A stretch of 64,000 bases of DNA from Euryodendron excelsum. Lineage: Eukaryota > Streptophyta > Magnoliopsida > Ericales > Pentaphylacaceae. The translations under genes and the position numbers were made by a program. The stretch covers positions 5,548,501 through 5,612,500 of the forward strand of contig CM065381.1 of assembly GCA_033060915.1 (NCBI GenBank). The letters run 5' to 3'. Of the stretch, positions 48,401 through 60,262 are shown in pieces. How positions within the stretch are numbered: position 1 is the first letter of the stretch; each line of letters opens with the position of its first letter. The notes beneath the pieces were generated by a model. That model did not search any database. It saw only the letters and a list, made by a program, of their open reading frames with translations, and was not told where the DNA came from.

Positions 48401-49976
48401 GAATGAAAAGTAAGTAAGAATCTAGAGAATCTAATCATGCATGTTGTTAAACCATATATATATATGTATAATGGAGGGTGGGTCTAAAAAGCAGCAACAA
48501 GGTTGTTTAATCCTGATATGGGCATTACAGGATCGAAACACAAAACTAGCTTCTCCAACATTAGGGTGTATGCATATCACTCTATCTGACTCTACACTAG
48601 AACCAGCATTGTCAGGAGTCTCCTACATTGATCTATCCTTCTTTTATTTACATATATTTATTCAAAATTTGTTCAAAATTTCAAATTAATCATGCATACA
48701 ATTAACCATTAAATCCCAATTTTGTGATGTTCTATTCATGCAGGCCGTTAATTAAGATTTGAGTACACCAAAAAATTGAACAGAACAATCTTAATGCTTG
48801 TGCTTTATATATACATATACATATGCAGATATGTTTAGTGATGTACGCTAGATCCAATCTAACCAAGTGAATAACTAATAAAATCAAAAGACCCAAGAGA
48901 AAAAAAAATAAAAAAACCTATGCCTCAACTCAAACCCACCTGGAACATTTGTTTTTAGTGTTAAAAAAAATGAAATATGGGACTGCAGAACCAAGGGAGC
49001 TGAGCTGCACTCTCAGTTCAAACTTCAAGCCCCCCTTTCAAGCATGATTCAACTTTTGTTAGTTCCATTAAAAATTCAACTTGGGTGCAAACAAACAAAT
49101 CTCATTTTTGAACTAGATAAATGACAAATGAAGCAAGATTTAGTGCTGATATGAGATATGGAGTACAAAGTACCATTTAAGGTGTATTGCGACGTGAACA
49201 TTATGGGTTCAAAACATAAAAACAGTCGCTTCATACTTGAAAATAAGGTATTTGCTTACATCACATGCTGCCTTTTTTTTTTTTTTTTTAAAGTTTAAAA
49301 TAGTATAGAAAGTGTATACTTTTTGCATGTCCACATCTATAGCCATCAATTACAAGAAGAAAAATTATGTTCATATAGAAAATTTCATCATGCTCATCTC
49401 AAAGCATCCTCTTACGACAAGCCTGGGAGTTGGACCATCGATTATCAACACTTCGCCTACTACGTTAGAAATAGAATATTTGGAAACAGAATCCACATAT
49501 GGCAGGCTTGGCAGCGGACTTTGCTTTTCTAAAAATTATGTACTAAAATGAATATTAATTTTACATAAAAATTATGTATAAAAATTCTAGTTGTATAGCA
49601 GCCAAAGTTATAGTAACAAACATTCTAGTTGCATACCGTTATTCTTATACAAGAATAAAAGTGTGAATGCTAACGAAAATAGACCCAAAGTTGAGTTTTT
49701 TTTTTTTAATAAACTTTTTGTGATTAAACAACTAATGGACCCCAAAAAAATAAATCAACTGCATGCATGGTAAAACCACAGAGGCATCTCATTTGTCATT
49801 AACATCTTCAATAAGCCAAGGACCCATTTCAAATCATTGATTGTAGTCAAGGTTTGGAGCCTTTAGGCCACTCATCATTTCTAAACACCATCTTATTGAT
49901 GAAAGAAAGCAATACTATAGTTTAGAGGTATAGGATGATCATTAGTTTAACATAATTAAAGTGCCATACAAAATGG

Positions 49977-50007
<31 letters not shown>

Positions 50008-51508
50008 CAATAAGTAATGATCAATCATAGTATAATTGGACACTTACATGTAAGTAAGCTTAGTGATTAAGTAGTATTGAGTTTTTAGTAACCATTTCTA
50101 TTTCATTGTGACATGGAATGGTGGACAGAGAGAGGGCAGGCAGGGGCCACAACCTCTCCCAAAATTTTTAAATTTTCCTTAAACCCCCATAGAGTTTTGT
50201 ATATTTAGAAAGAAATTTAGTGTAATGACCATTCCAAAATTTAAAATTTTTTTATCTTAACCCACATTTGAACAAATTTTTTTACCTTGGCGCCCCATCT
50301 CATGTCAAATCTTGGTTTGTCACTGATGATATGTAGTATTTTATTACATCAACAACCAAAATTTGTTACAAAATGAAGAGACTTTTACGAAAAAATGTCA
50401 CATGATAAAATCTGATACAAATAACTACCGAAAAATTTCATACTACTTGGACTTTTTCCCATACAATACTTATTATTGATTCACCCAATCAGCAAATCAA
50501 TGAGCCTTACAAGCAAAACTATACCCACATTCAGTTCTTGCATGTACTATTCTACTGACTTATAAAAAAATCCAGCTAATTCCACTAAATAATTTGATAA
50601 CCAAATAATCATACCCCATCTTCCAAAACCACAAAGCAACAAAGCCTCATATACAAAACAATCGCACCCATTAAAGTTCCCAAATCATAACATTTATTAT
50701 ATAAAATCTTTCTTTCTTTCTCTCACGCTAATCAACTAAACAAGAGAACATAAAATTTTTTTTGGAATAATTATACTTTAACACCTTGGAGTTTGAGCGA
50801 AAATCAAATAATTTCTTTGTAATTCAAAGGTGAACACATGACCTTTTTTGGGTTAAATATAGTATTGATATTTTTATCTGTAACTTTTTTTTTCAATTAT
50901 TTGAATAAATCTCTAAAAATGGTTAAAAATAGAGTTCTAAAAGGAAACAATTTAATTACAATTTATCAGATAATATTTTAAGAAATAATTAAATGGGCTA
51001 TCGTATGTGATCATGTGATGTTAGTATATATATCTTATCTAATTAGGACAATCAACTAATTCGAGGATATATATATATATATATATACATATTATCGAAT
51101 TAGGACTAATCAACTAATTTTTCTAATAATTTAGGGAGGTCATGACCACTCATAAGCCCCTTACCTCGAAAAAAAATTGGTTACAATAGTTGCACTGATA
51201 TGAAACTTTGTGGTATTCCCCATGCATTGAATGCATATGAAGCTAATGAGCTTTGGTAATAGTAACACCTCGGATATCCATTAGACCAAAAAAGTGAGGG
51301 AATAAATAGATTTAATAAGCAAAAGATTGCTAAATCCTTAAAACCAAATTATTAATCCCCACATTACCCTACCAGATTTGTCTACACTTTTTCTCACTGT
51401 ATACGATATATATTTTTGTAAGTATATTCATACATATACGAAATAAATAAATAAAGGTAATAATGAATAAAGGAAACGAGCCAAATCCAAAGCCTTGCAA
51501 GGGACAAG

Positions 51509-51676
51509 TCTCTCTCTCTCTCTCTCTCTCTCTCTTCAGCAATCCCAACGTTTCATCACACCAACCTCCATTTCTTTAGCTCAAGGCCTCTAATCCATTG
51601 ATAAGTGATAACCACTGTGTCCCCATTGAACTCATTACAGTGTGGAGAGAGAATCTATAGAGAGAGAGAGAGAGAG
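51509..51676 (+). promoter_or_regulatory. CT and GA tracts in the reticulon leader
   Basis: A (CT)n run at about 51509-51534 and a (GA)n run at about 51657-51676 lie just before the start codon at 51687. The second is only about 10 bp from it, so it is almost certainly in the 5' UTR. Confidence 0.5.
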
Positions 51677-51686
51677 TTACAAGGAC

Positions 51687-54600
51687 ATGGAGGTGGGTAG
51701 AAGAAGGGGCTCAACAAGAAATGGTGTAATGGCAGGTTCTGTTTGGGAGAGCAGAATGAAGAGTGATGAAGTCAAAGGAGGAATCAAAGTCTTCAATGGC
51801 GAAGAGAATCCAGAAGAGAATGGTGACAAAAAGTTGAGAACAAAACAGAGTCCTGTTGGGGTTAGTGGGAAGAGGAAGACATGGAAATCTGAGAATTCTG
51901 AAGGGTTTGAGAGAAACCCAATTCAGATAGCAAGGCAAAGATCTGAGCAAAACAAGAATTTGGATGAACAGTTCAAGGAGTTGAGTGTATCTGCTGATGG
52001 AATCAAGAAAAGCCCAATTCAGTCGAAGAAGACGAGATCTGAGGTGGGCAGGGAGCTAAGTTCATCTGTTGATGGAATTGAGAGAAGCCCAATTCAGAAA
52101 ATGAAGACGAGATCTGAAGAAGCTAAGGAGCTGAGTGTATCTGTTGAGAGAATTGAGAGAAACCCAATTCAGACTAGGAAGGCAAAGTCTGACTCCCAAA
52201 AGTTGGTTGGTCAATCACCTGGTGAATCTGGTGAGATTGAGGGGAATTCAGTCCAATTGAGGAAGGTGAAATCAGAGTCCCTTAAGGCTTTGGATGAATC
52301 TGGAGATGGAAATGAGAAGAATCCAATTCATTTGACAAAATTAAAATCAGTGTCAAACAAAGATTTGGATGATCCTGGAAAAAATTTAGATGGTTTGGGT
52401 GGTGGTGGAACTGGGAGGAATTCAATTGAATTGAAGAAGGCGAAACCTGAGTCTACTAAGGTTCTTGATGGGTCTGTTGAGGCAATTGAGAAGAGCCCAG
52501 TTGGAATTGAGGAGAACAGATCTGATGAAACTTGCAAGGAATTTGGTGTGTGTGAAGAAAAGGCCATTTCTAGCAGTTTGAGCAATACGGGTCAGGTCAA
52601 ATCTGCTCCACAATTGGTGGCATGTGAAGATGGTGATGAAGAAGATTGGGATGAAGAATTGGATGAGGAAATTGAGATTGAGATAGAGAAGAAGAGCTTT
52701 GATGTTCAGGAAATTAGCATACCAGAACAAAAGCCCAAGCAGGCTGTGAATGAAGAGAAAATGTGGAATAAAATCCAAGGAAAACCATTGCCCGTCTCAC
52801 CAATTGTGAACAAACAGATTACTCCTCTAATAAACCATTCCAGAACTCACTCGTCTCCCACAAAAACTAAACCAAGTAAGTTTATTTCTTCAGTGAATTT
52901 CACTGATTTTATTTTATTTTTTAAAAAATTTAATGTCTGTTGATGTTTAATATTTTTCAATTTTGGCTGCTTGGCAGTATCAATTTCACCTGTATTCCAG
53001 AGAAGTCCTGAAACCCATACTGGATTCCAGAGGATTCCTCAAACCCACAGTAAATTGCAGAGTTTAGGTAAGTTTTCATTGATTGGGTGGATTTGAATTC
53101 CTTCTTTTTGGTTACTACTTTCCTACAGTTCTCCATCTTCAAGCATTCATTATATGGTGTCTGAAAATTTTCAGTTGATTTGGTGATGTGGAGAGATGTA
53201 TCGAAATCAGCATTTGTGTTTGGCGTTGGAACATTCATCATAATTTCATCATCTTACACTAAAGACCTCAATATCAGGTCAGAAATATCATCTAATTCTT
53301 CTTGTTCATTTTGCTGATCCCCCGTTTCAAAGCAGAGCACAGAGCTAAAAATTTCTCTCTGATGACTTTCACAGCTTGATTACTGTGGTTTCCTATCTGG
53401 GTCTTGTCTATCTTGCTGCAATCTTCCTCTTCAGATCCTTTATTTGCAGGTTATTTATTAATCTCATTTTATTCATTTTTTATTATGGAAAATCTCATTT
53501 TATTTATTTATTGCTATATTTTTTTTGGGGAAAAAAAACAGGGGAGCTATAGAAGTAGATGAGACAAGCCAAGACTATTTAGTTGGGGAAGAAGAAGCTG
53601 TTTGGCTACTGAAAATGGTTCTCCCTTATTTGAATGAGTTTCTTCTGAAATTCAGAGCCCTTTTTTCTGGAGATCCTGCCACCACAATGAAGGTGAATTT
53701 CCTCTTTCTCCTCCACTTTTCACTAATTTTCTATGTTTTATTTTTTATTTTTTTTTTACTTTTTGACTTTTTTACCATGTGTGGAATTTACCAAAAGCTG
53801 ACCAAATGTGACCCTGTCAGTTGGCAGTACTGCTGTTTGTTTTGGCAAGGTGTGGCAGCTCCATAACCATTTGGAAGATGGCCAAATTGGGTGAGTTTGA
53901 TTTCATTTGTGCTAAATCTATTGAATAAATCATTTTTATTCAAAGTTTTTCTCATTTTATTCTATCCTCAAAAACTGTTTTCACATGAAATGAAGATGGT
54001 ATGTAAAATGTTGTTCTCTATAAAACTTATACAGAAAATTCCAATCGAATGATGTGGCGATGTCATTTTGGTAATTAAAAATCATTATGATTGATATCAC
54101 ATCTTCTGTATAAATTTTTTGGTTATATAGGATTAACCCAAACAATATGAAAATTTAGTCAGTATGGTATCGTTTTCAAAATTTTCATTTCTTTGTTTTT
54201 CAGAAACAAAAATAATGAGAACTTTGAAGCATCTTCATATTCATTTTCATAAATATCGTTTTTAAAAAATTTAGAGAACAATTTGTTTTGTTTTCTATAA
54301 CTAGGATGTTTTTTTTTTTAAAATAAGAAAAAAACTGAGACCACATCTACCACTCGTTGTTTTAAAAAAAATACAAAAAACGAAAACAAAATAGTGTGTT
54401 TTTATTCTTCACTGTCGTTTTTTTCTGACTCATAGTTATGCTCACTACTGGTACAGGCTTCTTTGGAGTCTTCACAGTACCAAAAATCTGCTCTTTGTAT
54501 TCCACACAGTTAACTGCTTACGGTAAAATTCAATTACTCTGAAATTCTATCCGTTTGAAATATTTATTATATTCTTTTTATTTTCTTATATATGATACAA

Positions 54601-56125
54601 TACCGTTATATAGTACACTTGAATTAATCACAAGCATACGATACTCTATACTAGCAGTGTGGTGTGGTGGGTGGGTCCATCTATGTGGACCTTTAGTAAA
54701 AAGTGCAGTATATGTCACATGAGTCACATAACGGCTCTTTTTTTATTCTTGGATGGTACGTGCATTTTGTCCAATTTGATATATACATATATATATTTGT
54801 GAGACATTAGATTATATGTAAGGGGATAAACGAGCCGAGCAAAGATTATTCGACCAAGTTGTCAGTTGAGATACAATCCTCACAAATTTCTGACAAGGGC
54901 TTGGAGTTATCAGGAAACACTATTCAGAAGAGAATACTTACTTTTGGAATGGAGACGATTGACATAAAAGTATGCTAATACTTTTATTTAAAGAATGTAA
55001 TGTTTTTACAATTATAATATTTAATTTTATATAAACTAGTGTTTCTTGTATCTCAAATATTTTTGGGTCATATTTCACGTGTTTATTTTTTGCTTGTGTT
55101 ATTATATTAACAACTATGATTCAAAGAATTTAGACCCCTATTGTTCTATGGGCCTTTTTTTTTATTTTATCGAAGTTTCGTGGGCTATTTGGGTGTTTTT
55201 CTTTTTTTTTGAAGGTGCTTTAATTAGTATGCTATATAATTATATTTTCAAGGCAATGATACAATGCTCATGTACTATGAAAATATCGTAACATACAAGT
55301 GTGGGGCATGTTTGGATGAAGGTAAATTTTGGGTTAGACGCTTCCAAGATGCTTGGGAATCATGCTCTCACAAGAAGGCTGTGGCTTTTGGCATCTTTGC
55401 CCTCGTGTGGAATCTCTCCTCAGTACTAGCTCGCATATGGGCAGGTAAGGATACCCTTGTCATTTCATGCATACCTATACTTAAACCCATAAATTTTATG
55501 ACTGAATTTTAGTCTTTCAGTTTAAAATTAAAAAAATCAAAGATGACTCTTATTTACAAAAATATCATGGCCATATTAATTAAGTGTTATTTTTTTGATA
55601 ATTTTAAGAGAGCCAATTTTGTATATTTCTCTAAAAAAAACGAAAATTGACATGACAAAATGTGTTTGTCAAAGTATTTTCGAAAAACTATTTTCAGAAA
55701 AAGGTTATCTGAAAACACCTTATTTTTTGAATTCTCAAAATCTATTTTTATATGAAACGGATAACAAGTTTGTTTATGTACTTTTCATTATTTTTGTTTC
55801 CGAAAACATAAAAAAACAAAACGAGAATTTCAAAATATTCCAAACTAGCCTTAATTAAAAATAAAAAAATTTACTTTAATAACAGCACATTTGTAAATTA
55901 TTAATAGCTTTTTTTGGGTTTTTCTTACATGCACTGTTGATCTCCTCCCATGCAGTGTTCATGCTCTTTGTGGCCTTTAGATATTATCAGCAGTCAATGG
56001 TGAGAGATGATTGGGTGGAGGAGGAACCGAAATGTGAAACTTCGTGGCAAGGAGAGATTGGAGGACACAGACGAGGGCGTGGGCCCAGTATAGTGGAAAT
56101 AAAGAAAGAAAAGAAAAGATTTTAA
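51687..56125 (+). CDS. RTNLB21: Reticulon-like protein B21-type (9 exons)
   Basis: Reticulons insert hairpins in the ER membrane and curve it into tubules. Coding exons: 51687-52875, 52978-53067, 53175-53277, 53375-53449, 53542-53692, 53821-53890, 54457-54522, 55322-55444, 55956-56125 (TAA). All are GT-AG and in phase; total 2037 nt, 678 residues. I chose the ATG at 51687 (MEVGRRRGS); the frame is open further upstream, but only through the GA tract and without an ATG. Residues 1-425 are hydrophilic and repetitive, with an acidic patch (DEEDWDEELDEEIEIEIE). The reticulon homology domain follows (about 427-640): DLVMWRDVSKSAFVFGVGTF opens it, then paired hydrophobic stretches (LITVVSYLGLVYLAAIFLF; LAVLLFVLARCGSSITIW; a third near AVAFGIFALVWNLSSVLARI). 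The tail is basic (EIKKEKKRF). Family placement is confident; the B21 label rests on the long N-terminus and exon pattern from memory. Confidence 0.9.
51915..52560 (+). repeat. Coding tandem repeat, ~25 residues x 8, in the reticulon N-terminus
   Basis: Inside exon 1 a unit resembling 'IERNPIQxRKxKSExxKxLxxSxDG' recurs about eight times: FERNPIQIARQRSE, KKSPIQSKKTRSE, ERSPIQKMKTRSE, ERNPIQTRKAKSD, EGNSVQLRKVKSE, EKNPIHLTKLKSV, GRNSIELKKAKPE, EKSPVGIEENRSD. Each copy pairs a basic RK/KSE half with an acidic/serine half. The DNA repeats are diverged but in frame. Confidence 0.8.
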
Positions 56126-58110
56126 GGAGGATGCACACACATTAGAGTTCTAACAGAACCACAGGAGTACTGCCCACTGATGTGATATGATATAACAAGA
56201 GAATAATATTAGCCTCTTTTGTTTTCGTTTTAATTCTTTTCCAATTCTTATTTTAACTTTCTTGGTGTACATATTTTTTATGGTGACATTTAGAAATCTC
56301 AATTAACTAGTGATGTAGACCTTAATTTGGGCGGGGCTTGCATGGCCAATAAATTTTCTATATCTACCACTATGTGGAAAGAGAGAGAAAAAAATTATGT
56401 TTTTTTTTTTTTTTTAATTTTGAAGTTTAGAGAATGATATCAGATGGCTTTTTTCAAATTCTACAATAGGAGGAGTTGTGTGCATTGAACTGTCCTTTAA
56501 ATTATAGTACCATGGCTTTTTTTTTTTTTGTCCAATTTTTCTCGGGTCCTATGGTTTGTTGCAGTTCAAAAAGATTGTGTTACAACAATTTGCCAAATTT
56601 ATCGCAATTCCAGACATTATTCTTACGTTGTCTTCAATAAAAATTAATTGATTTTTCAAGTGTAGCAGCTATCTTTAACAGAGATATTGATTGATTCACT
56701 TTGGTCCGTACCAAAGAGGGCTCAAATGGTTGGCCCAACAATTAAGGCCTTTCAAAGAACAATGCATTATTTGGATAAGCCCATGGCTTGTGGCTTTTTT
56801 AAGTAGCCATCGAGAGAGAGAGAGAGAGAGAGAGAGTAGTGCGATGATGGCTACTTCACACCATAACCTTGGTTAGCTTTTGAGAGACGACAAATTAGTT
56901 TTCAGTTGGCAGTCTCACATCGCCTTGAAGTGATATTGGCATGGTATACACGTATATACTTTGCATTTGTGAGCCGGAAGTGCTGAGGCTCAAATCAAAC
57001 AATATTATCTTATATTCAGATTATCCACAAATGCGGATTTTTGCATGCAACTTTTCATCTAATATACTAAAATGCGAGAAAATTAATTGCTGCCTTAATG
57101 GATATTATTGCTAAAATGAAGGATTCTGATTCAATTATATCATTTTGTAAAAACATTCTATACGAGTTTGTATATGAAATTTCATATTACTTGAAATTTA
57201 ACCTAAATATTTATTTATGTGATGAACGTATATAATACAAAGCAATAAAGTAAAGACACAGAAATTATCGTGAAAACCTAAATCAGAAAAAAATCACATC
57301 CAGCAAGCCAAGTACTATATTAAATAGTTTACACGTGTACAAACTTACAACCCTAATAATTGAACTCCACAATTACTGTTTGAATCCGCACGAATCTCGG
57401 CTTAAGACTGCGTGCTCGACCTCTCGAGTTTATGCTCCTGTGCTTCAGCTTTAACACCGAATCCTCTCGACATTCATTGCCTTTAGAATCCTCTAAAGAT
57501 TGTCTCATAGTCGTTCTTCAAGTTGCAAAATAAACTGGTGAAAATACTCGCTCTTGTGATCTCAAAACATTAACTTTTCACCCTCCTCACTCTCTGGATC
57601 AATTCTGAATATCAGACCTGAGAGAAAAATATCAGAAGTCTTACCTTAAGCCTCTCTCTTTCTGTTCTTATAGATCTCTTAAAGTCATCAGAAGAATATC
57701 CTGGAACTATCTCTAGATTGGTTTAGAAGTTAAGAGCCAAAAAGTCCTTCATGAGCAAAACAAAATCTGAATGTTGACGAACTGCTCGAGCGATCACATA
57801 GATCGGAGTTCAAGCTATAGCCACTGGATTTCAGCCTTGGTGACCTCTTCTCGTCCGCTCGAGCGAATATGTAGCAGTTGTTCGAGCGGTAGTTATTGAA
57901 CTTTCAGCCTACGCAACATCTGCTTGATCGATACTCTATCCGCTCGAGCAGTCATTTGGATTCTGGACTCCAATCCCTTAGCTGAGTTGCTTCACTGCTT
58001 TTATTCTAAACTTTTACAGGGAAGGAATATACATAAAACAAACAAACTCACCCCTCAAATTCCTAACAGTATATCATTACTTATTCATCAATATCACATT
58101 TTAGTATGAG
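56126..58110. other. Intergenic after the reticulon gene, retroelement-like at the right
   Basis: The 3' UTR of the reticulon gene lies at the left. A (GA)n tract occurs at about 56812-56836. From about 57240 the base composition changes, and the CGCTCGAGCG-rich segment listed separately begins near 57780. No gene was found. Confidence 0.45.
57780..57952. repeat. Clustered CGCTCGAGCG palindromes, likely retroelement sequence
   Basis: The palindromic word CGCTCGAGCG or a close variant occurs near 57783, 57856, 57880 (half), 57921 (variant) and 57941. Between copies lie similar phrases such as 'ttcagcctt'/'tttcagcct'. In an AT-rich neighbourhood this is distinctive. It is probably part of a decayed LTR element, but no LTR ends were found. 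Confidence 0.45.
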
Positions 58111-58115
58111 GTAAC

Positions 58116-58153
58116 TTCTCTCTCCCTCTCCCTCTCCCCCTCTCTCTCTCTCT
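58116..58153 (+). promoter_or_regulatory. CT tract upstream of the right-edge gene
   Basis: A CTCTCCCTCTCC-type run about 170-200 bp before the presumed non-coding first exon (about 58320-58452). It matches the GA/CT tracts at the other four loci. Confidence 0.4.
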
Positions 58154-58319
58154 ATGTATGCCTGCCACCATTGTGCTTATAGTTTTAAATGGCATGGGTG
58201 CGTTATATGGACACAAATTACGAGCTTTTTCTCAGGCCACCATTCACTCACTCTCTTGTGGTTCCGGGTCCCCATACGCGGGTGGGTCTCAGACATCCAA
58301 CTATCCAAGTAGTTCAATT

Positions 58320-58452
58320 GCCAGAAAGCCCTAGAGCTAGGAAGAGCTACAGATAGAGAGCACGCTCCAACGGTATTCTGTCGTATCTGTTCTTGTCCTC
58401 CTTTCCCTCTCTCCGGCGACTAGCTAGCGAGCAGGGGACCACCACATTTCTG
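58320..58452 (+). other. Probable non-coding first exon of the right-edge gene
   Basis: A GC-richer, pyrimidine-rich stretch ending TTTCTG|GTAAAC, a good donor, just after a CT tract. It contains no ATG in frame with the downstream coding exon and looks like a 5' UTR exon spliced to the exon near 60263. The left edge is a guess. Confidence 0.45.
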
Positions 58453-58889
58453 GTAAACCCTGCAATCTTCCTCCTCTTCTTCCTCTTGGGCTTTGCAACT
58501 CTGTACTCACATGAATAGTACATTTACACGTATACATGCTATATATATATACACACATACATAGCTGTATCCGCGATGTGGAATAGTTCTGCAAGCATCT
58601 CCTTTCTCCAAGCTAGTCCAATTGTTCCGTTTTGATTTTTGTTCTCTTTCCACGAAAACATTCTTGTGGTCATTAGTGTTATTTCATTAATGTGGTTTTA
58701 TGTGCGTTGGATGAGTTGATGTTGATAATTCGTTTAAAAGGGTTTGAGCAGTATTCGGGCATTGTGAATTCTGAGTGGATCATTGCCAATTTCGTATGAG
58801 CTTTTTCAAAATTGGCTATGGGGGGACCTGAAACTTCTGTGAGTGAAATTATGTGCTGACCTGATCTGTGATGCTCAATTCCATACTTG

Positions 58890-60025
58890 TTTTTTTTGAT
58901 AAGCAAAGTTTTATTGAAGAAACGGCCAAAAAGGCGCAAAACAACTGTACACAGGCTATATACAAAAACTATATGCCTACTCCACAGTGAAGGTCCCCTA
59001 TAAAGTCAATTAAAGCTGAAGAAGATTCACAAAAGTGACTGGACAACCAGAAATGAAAAGTATTCAACAAAACATATTTTAATCTATGGACAGGTAATTC
59101 AACATCTTCGAAAGTCCTCCGGTTTTGCTCCATCCAAATGCACCACATCACACATAAAGGAGCTATCCTCCAGGCTTTCTTTGCATTTCTCACCTTACAG
59201 CCACTAAACCAAGACTTGTAGAAAAAAAGAACCGATTCAGGCATAACCCAGGAGATGCTGAAAATTGACAGGATTAGGTTCCAAAGCTGCCAAGCTGCAT
59301 CGCAATGAACTAGAAGGTGGTTTACTGACTCTTCTGCTCTTTTATACAAAATGCACCAATTGGGAAGCATCTTATCTCTTTTACTAAGATTATCAATAGT
59401 CAAGATAGAGTCTAGAACTACAGTCCAAATGAAGAAGGCCACTTTTGTTGGAGCCCCCACCTTCCATATATATCTCCAAGGAAAATGTCTAACACTGCCA
59501 CCTTGTAGCAGCTTGTGGAAAGATTTTATAGAAAATTGACCTCTATTGTCATCCCATAACATCATGTCCCCTTCCCCTCGATTTACCTTTGAACCATATA
59601 AGAAATGCAGCAGCTCCTCCACTGAATCAAGTTCCCAGTCATGAAAACCATGAACAAAAATAGGCTCCCAAAAACTTCCTGAGTCAGTGAGTCTCAGGTA
59701 ATTTGCTACCATGGCACCTTCTCCCTAGCAATAGCATAGAGACCTGGAAAAGCTACAGAGAGTGGGACATCCATACACCACGCATCCTGCCAGAATATAA
59801 CTCTCCTTCCATCGCCTATTGAAAAACTAGTATGACTTAGAAATTCTTGCCAACTTCTCCTAATCCCTTTCCAAAGGCTAACCCCATAGGAAGACTTGAC
59901 TTCCTTTGTGGTCCAACCTCCAATCTCTAAGCCATACTTATTTGGGTCTCCCTCTTGGAGCTTCTTTCAAGGCCATCTCAGTTTGGGCCAGTGTCATAGA
60001 GCGTTTTGAGAAAAGACTTTCATCC
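58890..60025 (-). mobile_element. 5'-truncated LINE (L1-like) with zf-RVT region
   Basis: On the minus strand an open frame at 59712-58969 encodes a zf-RVT domain: DMMLWDDNRGQFSIKSFHKL, FPWRYIWKVGAPTKVAFFIW, the zinc-binding-like HLLVHCDAAWQLWN and CVMWCIWMEQNRRTFED. Upstream, in another frame, lies the linker KYGLEIGGWTTKEVKSSYG followed by LWKGIRR. A frameshift occurs near 59710, and further stops occur at 59960-60000. The 3' end has AATAAA followed by TTATC and a short poly(A), read as T8 at 58890-58897. It inserted antisense into the first intron of the right-edge gene. The reverse transcriptase itself is absent, so the copy is dead. Confidence 0.85.
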
Positions 60026-60262
60026 TGGAAAAAACAATATAGCTTAGTTCAAAATCACGAATTGCTGAAATGATTCAATGAACTCTGGGCATTTCTTGTT
60101 GGATGGAAGAAACATTAGGAAACAACTTGTTTTGACTGCACGTGTTTTATCACTTATATTGATGTTTAATTTTGATTGATGTGTAATTTCCCCATAACTT
60201 TACTTTTTGTGCATTCCTACTAATTTATGTGCATTATATTGAGGGATCCTTTTATTGCATGG

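Larger units (their letters stand above)
41626..51500. other. Long intergenic region, no gene recognised
   Basis: Nearly 10 kb of AT-rich sequence between the formin stop and the reticulon leader. It holds the foldback element at 43874-44356, the MITE at 45094-45410 and (TA)n microsatellites near 43425-43444, 49977-49997 and 51067-51087. A 20-bp direct duplication ('gatcaagacatatccaaa') lies near 48027-48066. ORFs on both strands at 46100-46700 and 47230-47580 resemble no family and are probably chance. The part just after 41626 is presumably the ancestral formin 3' UTR. Confidence 0.5.

Noticed and set aside
48960..49030. Possible miR159/319-like 'aagggagct' word
   Set aside because: The match to the mature miRNA is too short and no hairpin partner was found nearby.
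51642..51686. Upstream extension of the reticulon ORF before the ATG at 51687
   Set aside because: It has no ATG and is mostly the translated GA repeat (ERERES).
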